NCBI RefSeq assembly: GCF_030272615.1
Contig: NC_081413.1
Location: forward strand, 18,982,285 to 19,046,284
From: Cryptomeria japonica
Lineage: Eukaryota > Streptophyta > Pinopsida > Cupressales > Cupressaceae
Length of the DNA stretch: 64,000 nt
Direction: 5' to 3'
The notes under the pieces are model-generated. The model was given only the letters and a program-made list of their open reading frames with translations. It did no database searches and was not told the DNA's origin. A program made the position numbers and the translations under genes. Shown here piece after piece: positions 45,176 to 55,860 of this stretch; positions within the stretch are counted from its first letter, which is position 1, and the number at the start of each line of letters is the position of its first letter.

Positions 45176-48100
45176 ATGGCATCCTCCTCTGCACCTGAAT
45201 TCATAGCAAACCCTACAGTAGTTGAGGTTATAAAATGACCTGGGCCCGTGTTTTAACTAGTTCCCGAGATAGCTAAGAAAGATGACAACACGGGTGCATT
45301 TTCCCAAATTCCAAAGGGTGTTGTTTATGCAGAAGACCATAGAATGTATATACATTGCAACATAGAGGAATTAGGTGATGAAGAAATCAAAGACATGTAT
45401 AAATCTGTTATATGTGATAATGCCGGAAATGTGAAGCCTGAACATAAAATTGTTGAAACCCTAGGATTCACTAAAATCCTCTGCATTCCTGAATTTCCCG
45501 AGGAAGTGGTTAGGATAGTTCTTATCAGGGTACATGGTTCATTATTTTGGCTTGATTTAGTTCACAAGATTACCAAGGAAGCTATGAAAGTAGTAACAGG
45601 GTTACCTTCCACCAGTACCAGACCCGACAAAACCAAGAAGGTCTCCAATGACCTAGTAACAAACCTAACTGGTGCAACATCTAACAAGAGATCATTGAGG
45701 GTTAATGATGTAACTGATACAAATGTTAGATTTGTTAGCATGATTCTAAGCTACAAAGCAACTCATGCAAATAGGCTTAACTCTGTTTCCAGTTTATGCA
45801 TAAAGAGTGCTTATGACATGGTTAAGGACAATTGATGTCTATGAATGGTTAAAAGATGAATTAATTGACAGTCTGGCAAAAATCAAGAAGGATAAGAAGG
45901 GAACATTTAAATTTGGAAATTTACTTGTATGCTTGATGCTACACATAACAAAACAAGCTCCTGGTATAGGTAACAAGGATTTTGGATTTGACCTACTGGT
46001 AGGAAAACAATTGTCTGACTTATTCAACAGCATGGGTGAAAACAAAGATAAGAACAGCCATGAGTACTTTCAAGCACTTAAGGTCAGAATGAATAAGAGG
46101 ATCAGACTATCACAAGAAATTGTCAACAAGTTCAAGGATGATATATGTTTTGTAATAAAAAAGGATGAGGTCTAGATGGAAGCAGTCATCCCTAGAACAG
46201 TCTGGGTTACAGAGATGGGGTATGAAACAGATGACCACATAGTGGAAACTTATGCCAAAGAACTTCTAGAAGCCCCTCCTGAACCAAAGGAAGAAGTATT
46301 TGGTAGTGCTAAGCACATTGAAAGTCAAATACAATCTAAAAAGAGAGTAAAGAAAGTTGAGGCATCTGTGAGGAAGGGATCTAGGCAAGAAAAAGCCTTA
46401 AAAGATGATGTATTAAAGAAAACCAACATAACAGAAGAAGAGTTGGCAGCCCAACAGCCTGAAACTCATCTATCACCGATAGATACCTCCTCAGAAGGAG
46501 ACATGCCAGCAACTTTCAAAAGAGTTGTTAGGAAATGAGACCCCTCACCGGTATCCACTCCTTCACCTAGAAGGACAAGACAGAAGCAACAAGCTGTAAG
46601 GTCTCCGATCAAGAAAGCCCCTCCTAAGAAAAACCTGACCCCTAAGAAGAAGAAGAAGATAGACATTGACTTGGCCCCTTTTGATATATTGCTGAATGAG
46701 ATCACAAAGGAAGGAAAATTGAAAAACATAGGGAAAATCTATGACACCCTATCAGAGGATGAGAAAGGACAAGTTGAGGAAAGTGTTATACTACACATGG
46801 ATATGTATAAAAAGTTTTTGATGCAAGTCCTAAATGAAATACCTGATGAGTTATATAAAAGACTTGAGGCCAGAAGGCAAGGAGTAATTGAGTTAGATAA
46901 GAAAATTAAAATAGAAAAATTACTTGCAGTATATCTGGTCAACACACCTAAGGAAATCGATGACTTGATAGCTCAGGCCAACTGGAGAGTCTTTTCCACT
47001 ACACACCAGCATATATCATTAATGGCAGGTAGAATCACTGAAGTTTCAACTGAAATAGAAGATGGTTGGGATAGATTCTTGGTTGAAAAGGAAAAACAAG
47101 AAGAATATATGAATCCCAAGCCCATTTTGGTATATCAAAAGGATAAAGGGAAAGGTAAAGTTGGTGGACTGCCAGGTATTAAGATCAGAGACAACTTACC
47201 CCCACCTCCTTTAGATACTCCACCGGTAAAAACAACTGTAGAAGATTAACCGATAACTAAGAGCATGGACACAAAGGATAATAATCCTAATCTTGAAGTC
47301 GTATATACTATGAATGTTGATACTCAATAAATCAACATAGTGGTAGATAAGGATACCACAGATAAATCTGATAACAAAGAACAACTGGTAACAGGAAACA
47401 AAGAGCAACCGATAGCAAATTTAGAGAAAAAGATGGATTCTGGAACACAAACAAAGCAACCATCAGAACAGACTCCACTGGTAAGACATGATGCAGGAAA
47501 AACTGTGCTTAAAGAGATGGAGACACAAATAGACCTACCAGAGGTCAATACCAGCACAACAACCTCCACCGACACTCAGTTTATTAGGTCACCATCAAAT
47601 GTGATAGAGGTATTGCTTGAATCTATCAAGAAAATAACAAATTATAGCTCACAAGCATATAAAGCGATAGATGATTCAATTCCAGTTTTGAAATTAATAG
47701 CTCCCAATTGTAATATAGCCAACAAAGATTCTTTAGGCCAGTTGGATACACTCTGGAAATTTTGAGCAAACAAAGGTAGAAAATATAAAGGAAAGTGTAG
47801 AAAAAGAGAAACAAAAATTCTTTGAGGAAGGAATAAAGAAGTGTAACAGGGAATTTGACACACTTCTACCGGAATTGTGCAATTGGTTGCAAGAGTTCAA
47901 AACTCTGTACAAAGACACCTGCAAGATAAACCTTTTGACCATGGATGTAGATAATAAGATGAGCAAGGTACAGGAAGAGATCAATAAACTTGCTAATAAT
48001 TTTGTTAACTCACCTGATACATTATCAGTTTTTGAAGAAAAGATAACAAATTTTGAGGAAGAATTGCTCAAATTAGGGAGAGAAAAAGAGAAAATAATAA

Positions 48101-48318
48101 ACAAGACAAAATTTTTGAGATCTAAACTAAGTCCAAGATTGGACTATTTAGCATCTCTGCGTAAGGAAATCTTAGAGGCACTAACATAGGGTAGCAAGAC
48201 ACTAGCAGAGCACTTGCAACATCTCAACGATACAATATACAGAACTGAGATAGCAATAAAGGAGAGCAAGAAGTTTATGGATGATATAAACTTAATTTTG
48301 GCAGATATTCTTTAGATA
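45176..48318 (+). pseudogene. NA-IV ORF2: large protein of unknown family
   Basis: Starts ATG 45176 (MASSSAPEFIANPTVVEV) and follows NA-II ORF2 almost residue by residue: MYIHCNIEELGDEEIKDMY, EWLKDELIDSLAKIKKDKK, WVTEMGYETDDHIVETYAK, the KKNLTPKKKKK patch and VFEEKITNFEEELLKLG. Stops at 45236, near 45255, 46174 and 46536, and one shift near 45830, break it. No solo LTRs interrupt it, so it shows the uninterrupted layout. Confidence 0.72.
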
Positions 48319-48366
48319 ATAACTACCCAACTACAAGGTTGAGGTTATCTACTAACCTTTGTCATT

Positions 48367-48525
48367 GATGCCAAAGGGGGAGTAATAAATGAGAAAATTC
48401 AAAACACAGGGATCACATGCTCAGGGGGAGCCCACACACTTTTGGTAACATTTTTGGTATACACATTTTTGGATATCTTTTTGAAATTTCTCATGAGTGT
48501 TGCCATCAATGCCAAAGGGGGAGAT
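48367..48525 (+). promoter_or_regulatory. NA-IV duplicated polypurine tracts
   Basis: GATGCCAAAGGGGGAG at 48367-48382 and AATGCCAAAGGGGGAGAT ending at 48525, the same arrangement and spacing as in NA-II. The second abuts the 3' LTR. Confidence 0.8.
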
Positions 48526-48701
48526 TGTTGGCATATGGACACTCCAATGAGACATTGTGTGTGATTGAAGGTTTTGTCATTGATGGCAACCTTGCAATCC
48601 TGTGGCACTAACAAGACATTATACCGGCAAAGCATCATACAGGAAACCTTGCAATCCTATGGCACCGACAAGACATTATACTGGCAAACCATCATATAGG
48701 C
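48526..48701 (+). repeat. NA-IV 3' LTR, truncated by Tat B
   Basis: It starts TGTTGGCATATGGACACTCC. AACCTTGCAATCC segments begin at 48588 and 48645 (57 bases apart), as in its 5' LTR. Similarity to the 5' LTR ends near 48700, immediately before TGTGAGGTAGG. Confidence 0.88.
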
Positions 48702-50280
48702 TGTGAGGTAGGAAATAGGAAATCATCACAAGCAAGTCAAAAATACTAATCATTAGCTCAATCACAAAAGCACTCATTGCAATGATCTATCCTAAACAAC
48801 ACTCAATAGAGACATAAAAATAAAGCATACAAAACTAAATATTATGCAAACCAGATGACGATTTGAATGCTCCATCCATGCAGCTCCATTGTTCTTCTTT
48901 CTTCTCCAAATAGATTTGTTGTGGATCTCACCTTCAAGTGCATACACCTAATTGTGAAAGCAAGATTGACATTGACACAAGAATACTCAAAGCATAAATT
49001 CGATAGTCTGATTACCAATTATTAATTAGCCTTGATTGATGAAGATCATCCAATTTATAGAAGAATTGGAGAGATGACAAGATTAGCATGATCCAATTCA
49101 AATAGAAATTGCAAATCAATATGACAAATTATGACAAATTATGCACTTTCTATGCACAATTTGATTGATTGATAATTGATGACAAATTATGACAACTTCT
49201 ATGTCAAAATTGATTGATTGTCAATTATGACAAATTATGACAAATTGAAATGTCATTCACATGGAATTAGGAGATGAAATAGGAGGGAAAAGAAATTAGA
49301 AATTAAGAAAATTAAAATTGATGAAAATTAGGAATTAGAAATTGATGGAAAAATAGGAAATTAGGAACTAGAAGAAATTAGGTAAATTAATTAATAATTT
49401 GTCATTTATTAATTAATTTACAAGAGGAGGAATAATTAGCCAATTAAATAAAGATTTAATTGTAATGAGAAGACTTAGGATTAATAAATAATTTAGTAAT
49501 CCTAGCGGGAGAAATGACAAACAAGGTTAAATGATTGAATCATGAAACCCTAGAAGATGAATTAGCAATGCAAAAATGACAATTAGGTCATGATTGAAGA
49601 TAATTAATGTCATGATTTTGAATTGATAAATGACCAATTTGATAAACGATTTGATTGAGAAATGTGCCAATTGATGAGGAACAATGACAAATTGATCCAA
49701 ATTGACATAATTGAGATAGACAACAATCGATAGCGAAATGATCGCAAAATGACAAAATCGACAAGAGGACAAGGATCGACAACAAAATATATTGCAAGAT
49801 GACAAGATAATGACCACGATTGATGACAAATCGATCGCAAAATGATAAAATCGAACAAGACAATGATCGATGATAAATCGATCGTAAAACGACAAGATTG
49901 ATAAACCGATCGCCAGATGATAAGATTGAAAAGAGGACAAAACCCTAATTAGGATTGACGATGTCCAAAATGATAAGATTGAAAAGAGGACAAAACTCTA
50001 ATTAGGATTGACGATGTCCAAAATGATGACAAATTAGCATGCACATTGATGCAACAAGATAAGATCGATCAAAATCATGACTGGATAGTGTTGTCGACAA
50101 GACCAAATTTGAGAGCGAGATGAATGAAGAATGTGGAAGAATGACTCGATGCTCGCAAATGATACAAACCAAGTGCGTGACATAGGAGAAATGTTAATGC
50201 AATGCAAAAACCTAAAATGAGGTAATGCGCAAATGTTAAAGTATGACTCCGCAAGCGTTGACCATTTTTAGGTGTCTACA
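48702..50280 (-). repeat. Tat B 3' LTR
   Basis: Plus-strand ends are TGTGAGGTAGG and TTAGGTGTCTACA (minus strand TGTAGACACC...CCTCACA). An internal 53-bp duplication is near 49919-50025 (TAAGATTGAAAAGAGGACAA at 49921 and 49974). A stretch at 49680-49910 is rich in GATCG and GACAA words. No gene is seen. Confidence 0.8.
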
Positions 50281-50296
50281 TTTTGCCCCTCTTTGA
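50281..50296 (-). promoter_or_regulatory. Tat B polypurine tract
   Basis: The minus strand reads TCAAAGAGGGGCAAAA immediately before the LTR. Tat A has the same tract at 42193. The 800 bases from here to the PMD ORF hold only short repeats (CAAGAGTCAAGACACAGGTG near 50862) and no gene. Confidence 0.75.
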
Positions 50297-51094
50297 GACA
50301 ATGCGATTCTAAGCGTTGTTTCAAAGAACAATAATGAAAATGCCCCAGACAATGATAATGACATATGCATGCCCCCTCAAGGAATTGGTCGAAAACATGC
50401 AGAAAAGAGGCCAACTGATCGATAAAAATGATAGGATCGAACGGACTGACAATCGGAGATTGGATGCATGAAGGACAAGCAATGTAAGGTGCACAAGACC
50501 ATGACCAACATAAGATGGAGAGGATGCGCATCCATCTATGCAATGACAAAGAAATATAAATGAGACCAAGAGGGTGAAAATTGCTCATTTGTACTAGCCA
50601 AAGAGGAGGATTTGTTGCTCTGGACAAGGACACTTGCAGAGAGATGGCGGACATTCCAATGGCAGATCACCTTGGAGAACATGTACGCACATTCAGACAA
50701 CCGAATGATGTAGGAGCTGCAGTATGGATCTCAAAAACCCATGTGTTCAATTTCATGAATTTTGATTGCTTGCGGGACATTGCGGGGCCCACGGAAATTG
50801 CAAAAATTGACTCTTGCGCTTGTGCAGGGTGAATCCTGTGCTTGTGTAAGGGTACACAAGTGCAAGAGTCAAGACACAGGTGCAAGAGGCAAGACACAAG
50901 CGCAATTGTGCATGTAAGACTCAACTTAGATTCAAAACTGCATGCAAAGGACCTGAAAAGGGGGGACAAGGGTAGGATAGGGTAAAATAGATAAAGTACA
51001 CCCTAATGTGGCCATAAAACAAAGAAATGTAGCTCGTAGGAGCAAACCCTAAAACTAACAAAAAGATGCCCCAATTGTGATGCAGAGTTGATAG

Positions 51095-52879
51095 TATCCA
51101 TTGATCACGCGGGAGAATCGACCAGATTGTTTCATGCTACGACATAGACTTAGGAGCACGGACAGAGACACATTAGCAGGACTTGGCATATATTACATCA
51201 CATACATGCCCGAGATTAGGGCAAACATAGGATTTCTTACCGCATTGGCAGAGCGATGGCACTCAGAGACCTCCTCATTCCATTTGGCAACTGGCGAGAC
51301 GACAGTGACTCTAGAGGACGTATGGCGCATCCTCCGCATTCCGATACATGGGGAGATGATAGAGTACGACCCAGTGACAGGGAGAGATGAATTATGTAGG
51401 CTATTTGAGTGTGACATAGATGATCTAGACATTGTTGAGAGGGAGATCGACTGGGAGAGCATGGTTTCTGAGTATGACCGATGATATGTGGTGATAGAAG
51501 TTGTGATAGCATGTCTTCTAGCAGGTGACAGATGAGGACATGGATTCCCTATTGGCTGGGGAAGGGTGCTAGAGTGGATGGTGACAGAGGGTATAGTGTA
51601 TGCATGGGGACCATGTGTACTAGCTATGCTATATTTTCAGCTGCATCAGATAGCGTATCAGGGAGTGTAGACATTGAGTTGTGGAGTCACATTGCTTCAG
51701 GTATGGGCATTTGAGCACATTGCCATATGTTGACCGATTACAGAGAGACAAGTTATACCACACCGACCATATGTGTATTGCTATGGTGGAGCACTGAGAC
51801 AGGGTCCATTTGGATACATATTATACTGGCGACATGAGCTAGATAGACTGAGAGAGTTTATATGGAGGCCATATCTTGATTGCCCAGGATGGTCAGATGA
51901 TCATGAGGAGCTACCATATTGCAGACAAGAGAGGTACCTGATTGGACGACTAGTGAATCACCAGAGAGTGATTGAGATGTACCTACCAGAGAGAGTCAGA
52001 TGACAGTTTGGAGAGACGCAGGATGTACCTAGGAGGACTACATGCTTTGCCCGATCTCACAGAGAGACGAGTCAGTGGGGGAGTATGATTCAGCCACACA
52101 TAGCATATGCTGACTTTGTAGAGCTACAACAGAGACAGTGGGATTGGAGGTTAGATGTGGTGGATGCTGGGATGATAGAGGAGTATGAGATATGGTTTTC
52201 ACAATGACGGCCAGTGCCTTTGACTGATCCTAATATTCTAGTACCAAGGAGACAGGAGGACTTCCCACTCACAGGAGAGGAGGGAGATGATGAGGATGAT
52301 GAGGATGACGAGGGTGATGAGGAGGAGGGGGATGGGGATGAGGGAGATGATGGTGGGGAGGACAAGGATGGAGATGATGATGGGGAGGACGATGAGGAGC
52401 CAGACTCAGCTGATTAGGAGACATTGTAGGATATTCCTATAGAGTTGGGGACAGCTAGGACAGAGGAGATGGATATGTGCAGGGCTACCATAGCGAGCTA
52501 GCAGGATTATATTGTGACATTGGAGAGACAAAATGCCATCTTGAGGAGAGAACGAGATACAACAATAGCTCAGGCACAGCGAGAGGGACAGAGAGTCACT
52601 GAGTTCATTGGGTCGATTAGGGATGCCAGTGCGTGGGAGATGGCACAGATGCTGGTAGAGACCAAAGAGGAAAGACTATATTGGAGGACACTATATGAGA
52701 GTGCAGTTCCACTAGAGCGAAGAGCACCTTCATATCGGGCACGATCGAGGACAGAGAGCGGGTCACGCTCTCGGAGGTCATTGAGCAGCATAGGAGTGAG
52801 TGGACCAATGAGACCACCATAGCCAGGACCAAGAGGGACATCATCTGCGAGACATGGTAGGGATGAGGAAGATAGAGGG
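51095..52879 (+). pseudogene. Antisense ORF with plant mobile domain (PMD) in Tat B
   Basis: Read on the plus strand, opposite to Tat B's gag-pol. 51095-51484 encodes RPDCFMLRHRLRSTDRDTLA, LTALAERWHSETSSFHLATG and TVTLEDVWRILRIPIHGE, the PMD pattern (ERW-x-E-T-x-x-FH then GE-x-T-x-T-L-x-D-V). Later parts keep LREFIWRPYLDCPG, a Glu/Asp tract (52270-52410), and a coiled coil (LERQNAILRRERDTT) before an Arg/Ser-rich end. Nine or more stops are all C-to-T in type (CGA or CAG ancestors). PMD proteins of the MAIN family act in the nucleus; antisense PMD-like ORFs beside the 3' LTR are, as I recall, known from some Tat elements. One shift occurs near 51715. Confidence 0.72.
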
Positions 52880-54028
52880 AGCACCCAGTGACAGAGGCAC
52901 GTGCTCCATATGATAGACAGATGACATTATGTAGTTTGACATTTTGTAGTCAGCCTGCGGGCCATACTTAGGACAGACAGTCCAATTTTGTACTCTGATA
53001 TTATTATGATATGTGATATGATAGGCATCGATATGATGGGATGCAATGTGTTATGACTGATGTTATTTTCCATGTATGGATGACTTATGTACTTATTTAT
53101 GAACATGTATGGATGTTTTTTTTATGTATTTTTGATGTATTTATGAAATGAAATGGATAAAATGCTTGATGTAATATGTGATGGAATGCAAATGTACTAA
53201 CCAATGAATGCAGGATGCAACATATGTGTTTGGAGATCAGAGCACTAGACTAAACTGACTATCCAGACTGATGGAAGAAATGTTAGTAAGAAATGAGATG
53301 GAGGACAATTAGAGACGAAGAAAACTTGCTTTCAGTAATGCACTTTGTAGGTGAGAACCTTTATTTTTATGTAGCAAAATGGATGCATAGCATCATGGCA
53401 TTGAAGGCCAGAGCTGAAATGTAATCCTTTTTGCAAAAGATAGACATACCACAGACAAACGATAATCGCAATCAAAAAAGAAAGGGACCATGAACCATCC
53501 CGATCACTCTAAATCACTCAGTGACATCATCGAGCAACATAGGAACATGATCGAAGATAAATCAAGAAAAAGATAAGATGCGCAAATTCAAACAAATCAA
53601 ACAAACATCTTGATCTTCATTATCAAAAGTTGAAAGTGCTGATAGGACAATCATGCTATCTGGTTTCAGAAAATGCAGTACCCCGTCTAAGACAGGACAC
53701 AGTCTGGTTTCGAGTATACCACACCTTGTATAAGACCCATGATAATAGGAACAAGGACAAATGATTTTGATACTGATATTCGATTGATATGACAATTGTG
53801 ATCAATTTGAATGCTTGGTTTGATTGAAAAGTTCATCTGTTAATGCATGATTTCATTAAAGCATGGTGTGAAATGGATTGCGAGTGTCGTTGGATGAATG
53901 CTCAGTGATTTGTCTTATGCACAAAAGGAATAATTATTTGCAAAATGTTTGTTTTTGTTTTTGGAGTTTTACAAAAAAAAAAAATTTCATTTTTTTCAAG
54001 ACTTTATTTGATGTTTAGAGATTTTGAC
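52880..54028. other. Tat B spacer between antisense ORF and integrase (first part)
   Basis: No gene. It contains paired blocks CTGGTTTCAGAAAATGCA and CTGGTTTCGAGTATACCA, each followed by a TAAGAC end (53656-53735). These resemble three copies in Tat A (42505-42630). Otherwise AT-rich with ATG/TAT words. Confidence 0.6.
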
Positions 54029-54185
54029 TTTTTTCAGGACATTTTTCAATTTTTTATGATTTTTTTCAAGACATTATTCAATTTTTATGAATTTTTTCAG
54101 GATATTATTCAATTTTTATGAATTTTTTCAGGACATTATTCAATTTTTATGAATTTTTTCAGGACATTTTTCAATTTGAAAGTTC
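54029..54185. repeat. 31-bp T-rich tandem repeat
   Basis: TTTTTTCAGGACATTATTCA units recur at about 54034, 54069, 54098, 54130 and 54161, with a period of about 31 bp in the last copies. A further T/C-rich run (54490-54620) follows with TTTTTGTATTTTTT motifs. The stretch between them is unremarkable. Confidence 0.8.
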
Positions 54186-54645
54186 CAGTGATTGATCATG
54201 ACAAGGGGAAGGCACCCAATGCGCATTTGAAAGGCACATAGATCGGGACCAAAACATATGTACAAGAAACTGGAGTTGGCAAGATAGTGATGTTGACCAA
54301 TAACAGGCCTAGAACAGAACATTGGGTCGAGACAAAGATAGGCATGATAAACCGGCTGAGAGAAAGCATAGCTAGAAGTCATGATAGATGACAGAGCAAT
54401 AATCTCATTACTCATGGCACCCAATTGCTAGGTTTTCACCATGGTACTTGCCCAAAGTGCCTGTTTGCCAGGTTTTCACTAGAGGGCGAATCATTTTTGC
54501 TTTACTTTTTTTGCTCTTGTTTCTTTTGCTTTTCACTTTTTTCTTTGTATTTTCTTGATTTTTTTCATTTTTTTGTATTTTTTTTGCTTTTTTCATTTTT
54601 TTGTATTTTTTCAGTATCATATTTGAAGAAATATCTGACAGAAAA

Positions 54646-55860
54646 CTATGCCCAGTATTTGCGAAGATGCATGCTATTGATAGGATCAGACAGAGGTTCA
54701 CCTTCTAGAGTCGCAAGCTGATATGCCCCCGAGCCATAGGCTACAGTTACTATGAAAGGCCCAACCCAATTAGGTTCAAACTTGCCCTTGATGATGTCAG
54801 TAGACTGTGCATTCTTGGGATTTGCCTTTAAAACCAGGTCTCCCACTTTGAAGTGTCACCCTTTGACTTTCTTATTATAAGAGCGACGGAGACGGTTTTG
54901 ATATGCTTGCAAATGTGTAAGAGTTGTCTGACGTTTCTCATCTAACATCTCAAGCTGATGTAGCCGAGAGACTCTGTGTGTCTCATCATCAATCAGGTGT
55001 TGCAAGGAAACCCGCAAGGAAGGAATCTCGACTTCCAAAGGTAAAATGGCTTCCACACCATACACCAAGGAATAAGGTGTTGTGCCGTAGGGGTGCGGAT
55101 AGAAGTGCGATAGGCCCATAGTGCTGGATTTAACTGTATGTGCCAATCTCGACCAGCGTCATTGACAACTTTCTTCAGGATCTTGATAATGGTTTTATTT
55201 GATGCTTCAGCTTGACCATTACCTTGTGGATAATACGGACTGGAAAAATGATGTTGACTATGAAACTTGTCACAGAGTTCTTTGACATCTTTATTCTTAA
55301 AGGGTCGACCATTATCTGTGACTATGGCAAGAGGTACCCCATATCTACATATGATATAGTTCAGCAAGAATTTTGAAATTTGGACACCAGTGATATAAGT
55401 CATGGGGATAGCCTCAATCCATTTGGTAAAATATTCTGTAGCTGTAATAATAAACTTGTGTCCATTTGCAGATGTTGGGTGAATCTTGCCGATAAGATCC
55501 AATCCCCACTAAGAAAAAGGCCATGGAGATATGACAGAATGAAGCTCTTGAGCTGGTGCATGAATATAATTTCCATGAATCTGGCATTTATAGCATTTCT
55601 TAACAAAATCATGAACATCTTTTTCTAGAGTAGGCCAATAATACCCAGCACGAATCAACTTTTTGGCTAAGCTAAGACCATTGAAATGGCCCCCACATAT
55701 ACCATCATGAACCTCGTGTAAAGCCGTTTGTGCTTCGTTAGAATCAAAACACCTGAGGAGGGTATGGTCAAAGGAACGGCGGTAAAGGGTGTCGACGATG
55801 ATGACATATTTGGTTGTCTATCGGATAAAGGCTCGGCATTGGTTCGCGGAAAGATTAGGT
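54646..55860 (-). pseudogene. Tat B integrase
   Basis: Minus strand, in order: zinc site HEVHDGICGGHFNG then CYKCQIHGN (55590-55740), core LDLIGKIHPTS with Asp-1, YGVPLAIVTDNGRPF with Asp-2, and YPQGNGQAEASNKTI with Glu. All three catalytic residues remain. A shift near 55100 moves to the frame GTTPYSLVYGVEAILPLEVE. The tail FEPNWVGPFIVTVAYGSGAY reaches 54646. One TAG precedes WGLDLIG where Gln is expected. Confidence 0.9.

Larger units (their letters stand above)
42715..48701 (+). mobile_element. Non-autonomous LTR retrotransposon NA-IV (second copy, 3' LTR cut)
   Basis: 5' LTR 42715-43651, primer site, ORF1 and ORF2 homologous along their length to NA-II, duplicated polypurine tracts, and a 3' LTR that begins at 48526. 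That LTR ends after ~175 bases where Tat B's LTR begins. No pol motif is present. The right duplication and the rest of the LTR must lie beyond the window. It was inserted into Tat A. Confidence 0.92.

Noticed and set aside
49527-49940. Several ORFs on the minus strand in the Tat B LTR
   Set aside because: They are repeats of Ser/Leu/Ile/Cys/His from GATCG/GACAA-rich DNA, open in overlapping frames with no homologue pattern.
51101-52822. The PMD ORF as a host gene in the intergenic space
   Set aside because: It lies between the PPT and integrase of Tat B, inside the element's limits, and is broken by stops. It belongs to the element or was captured by it.
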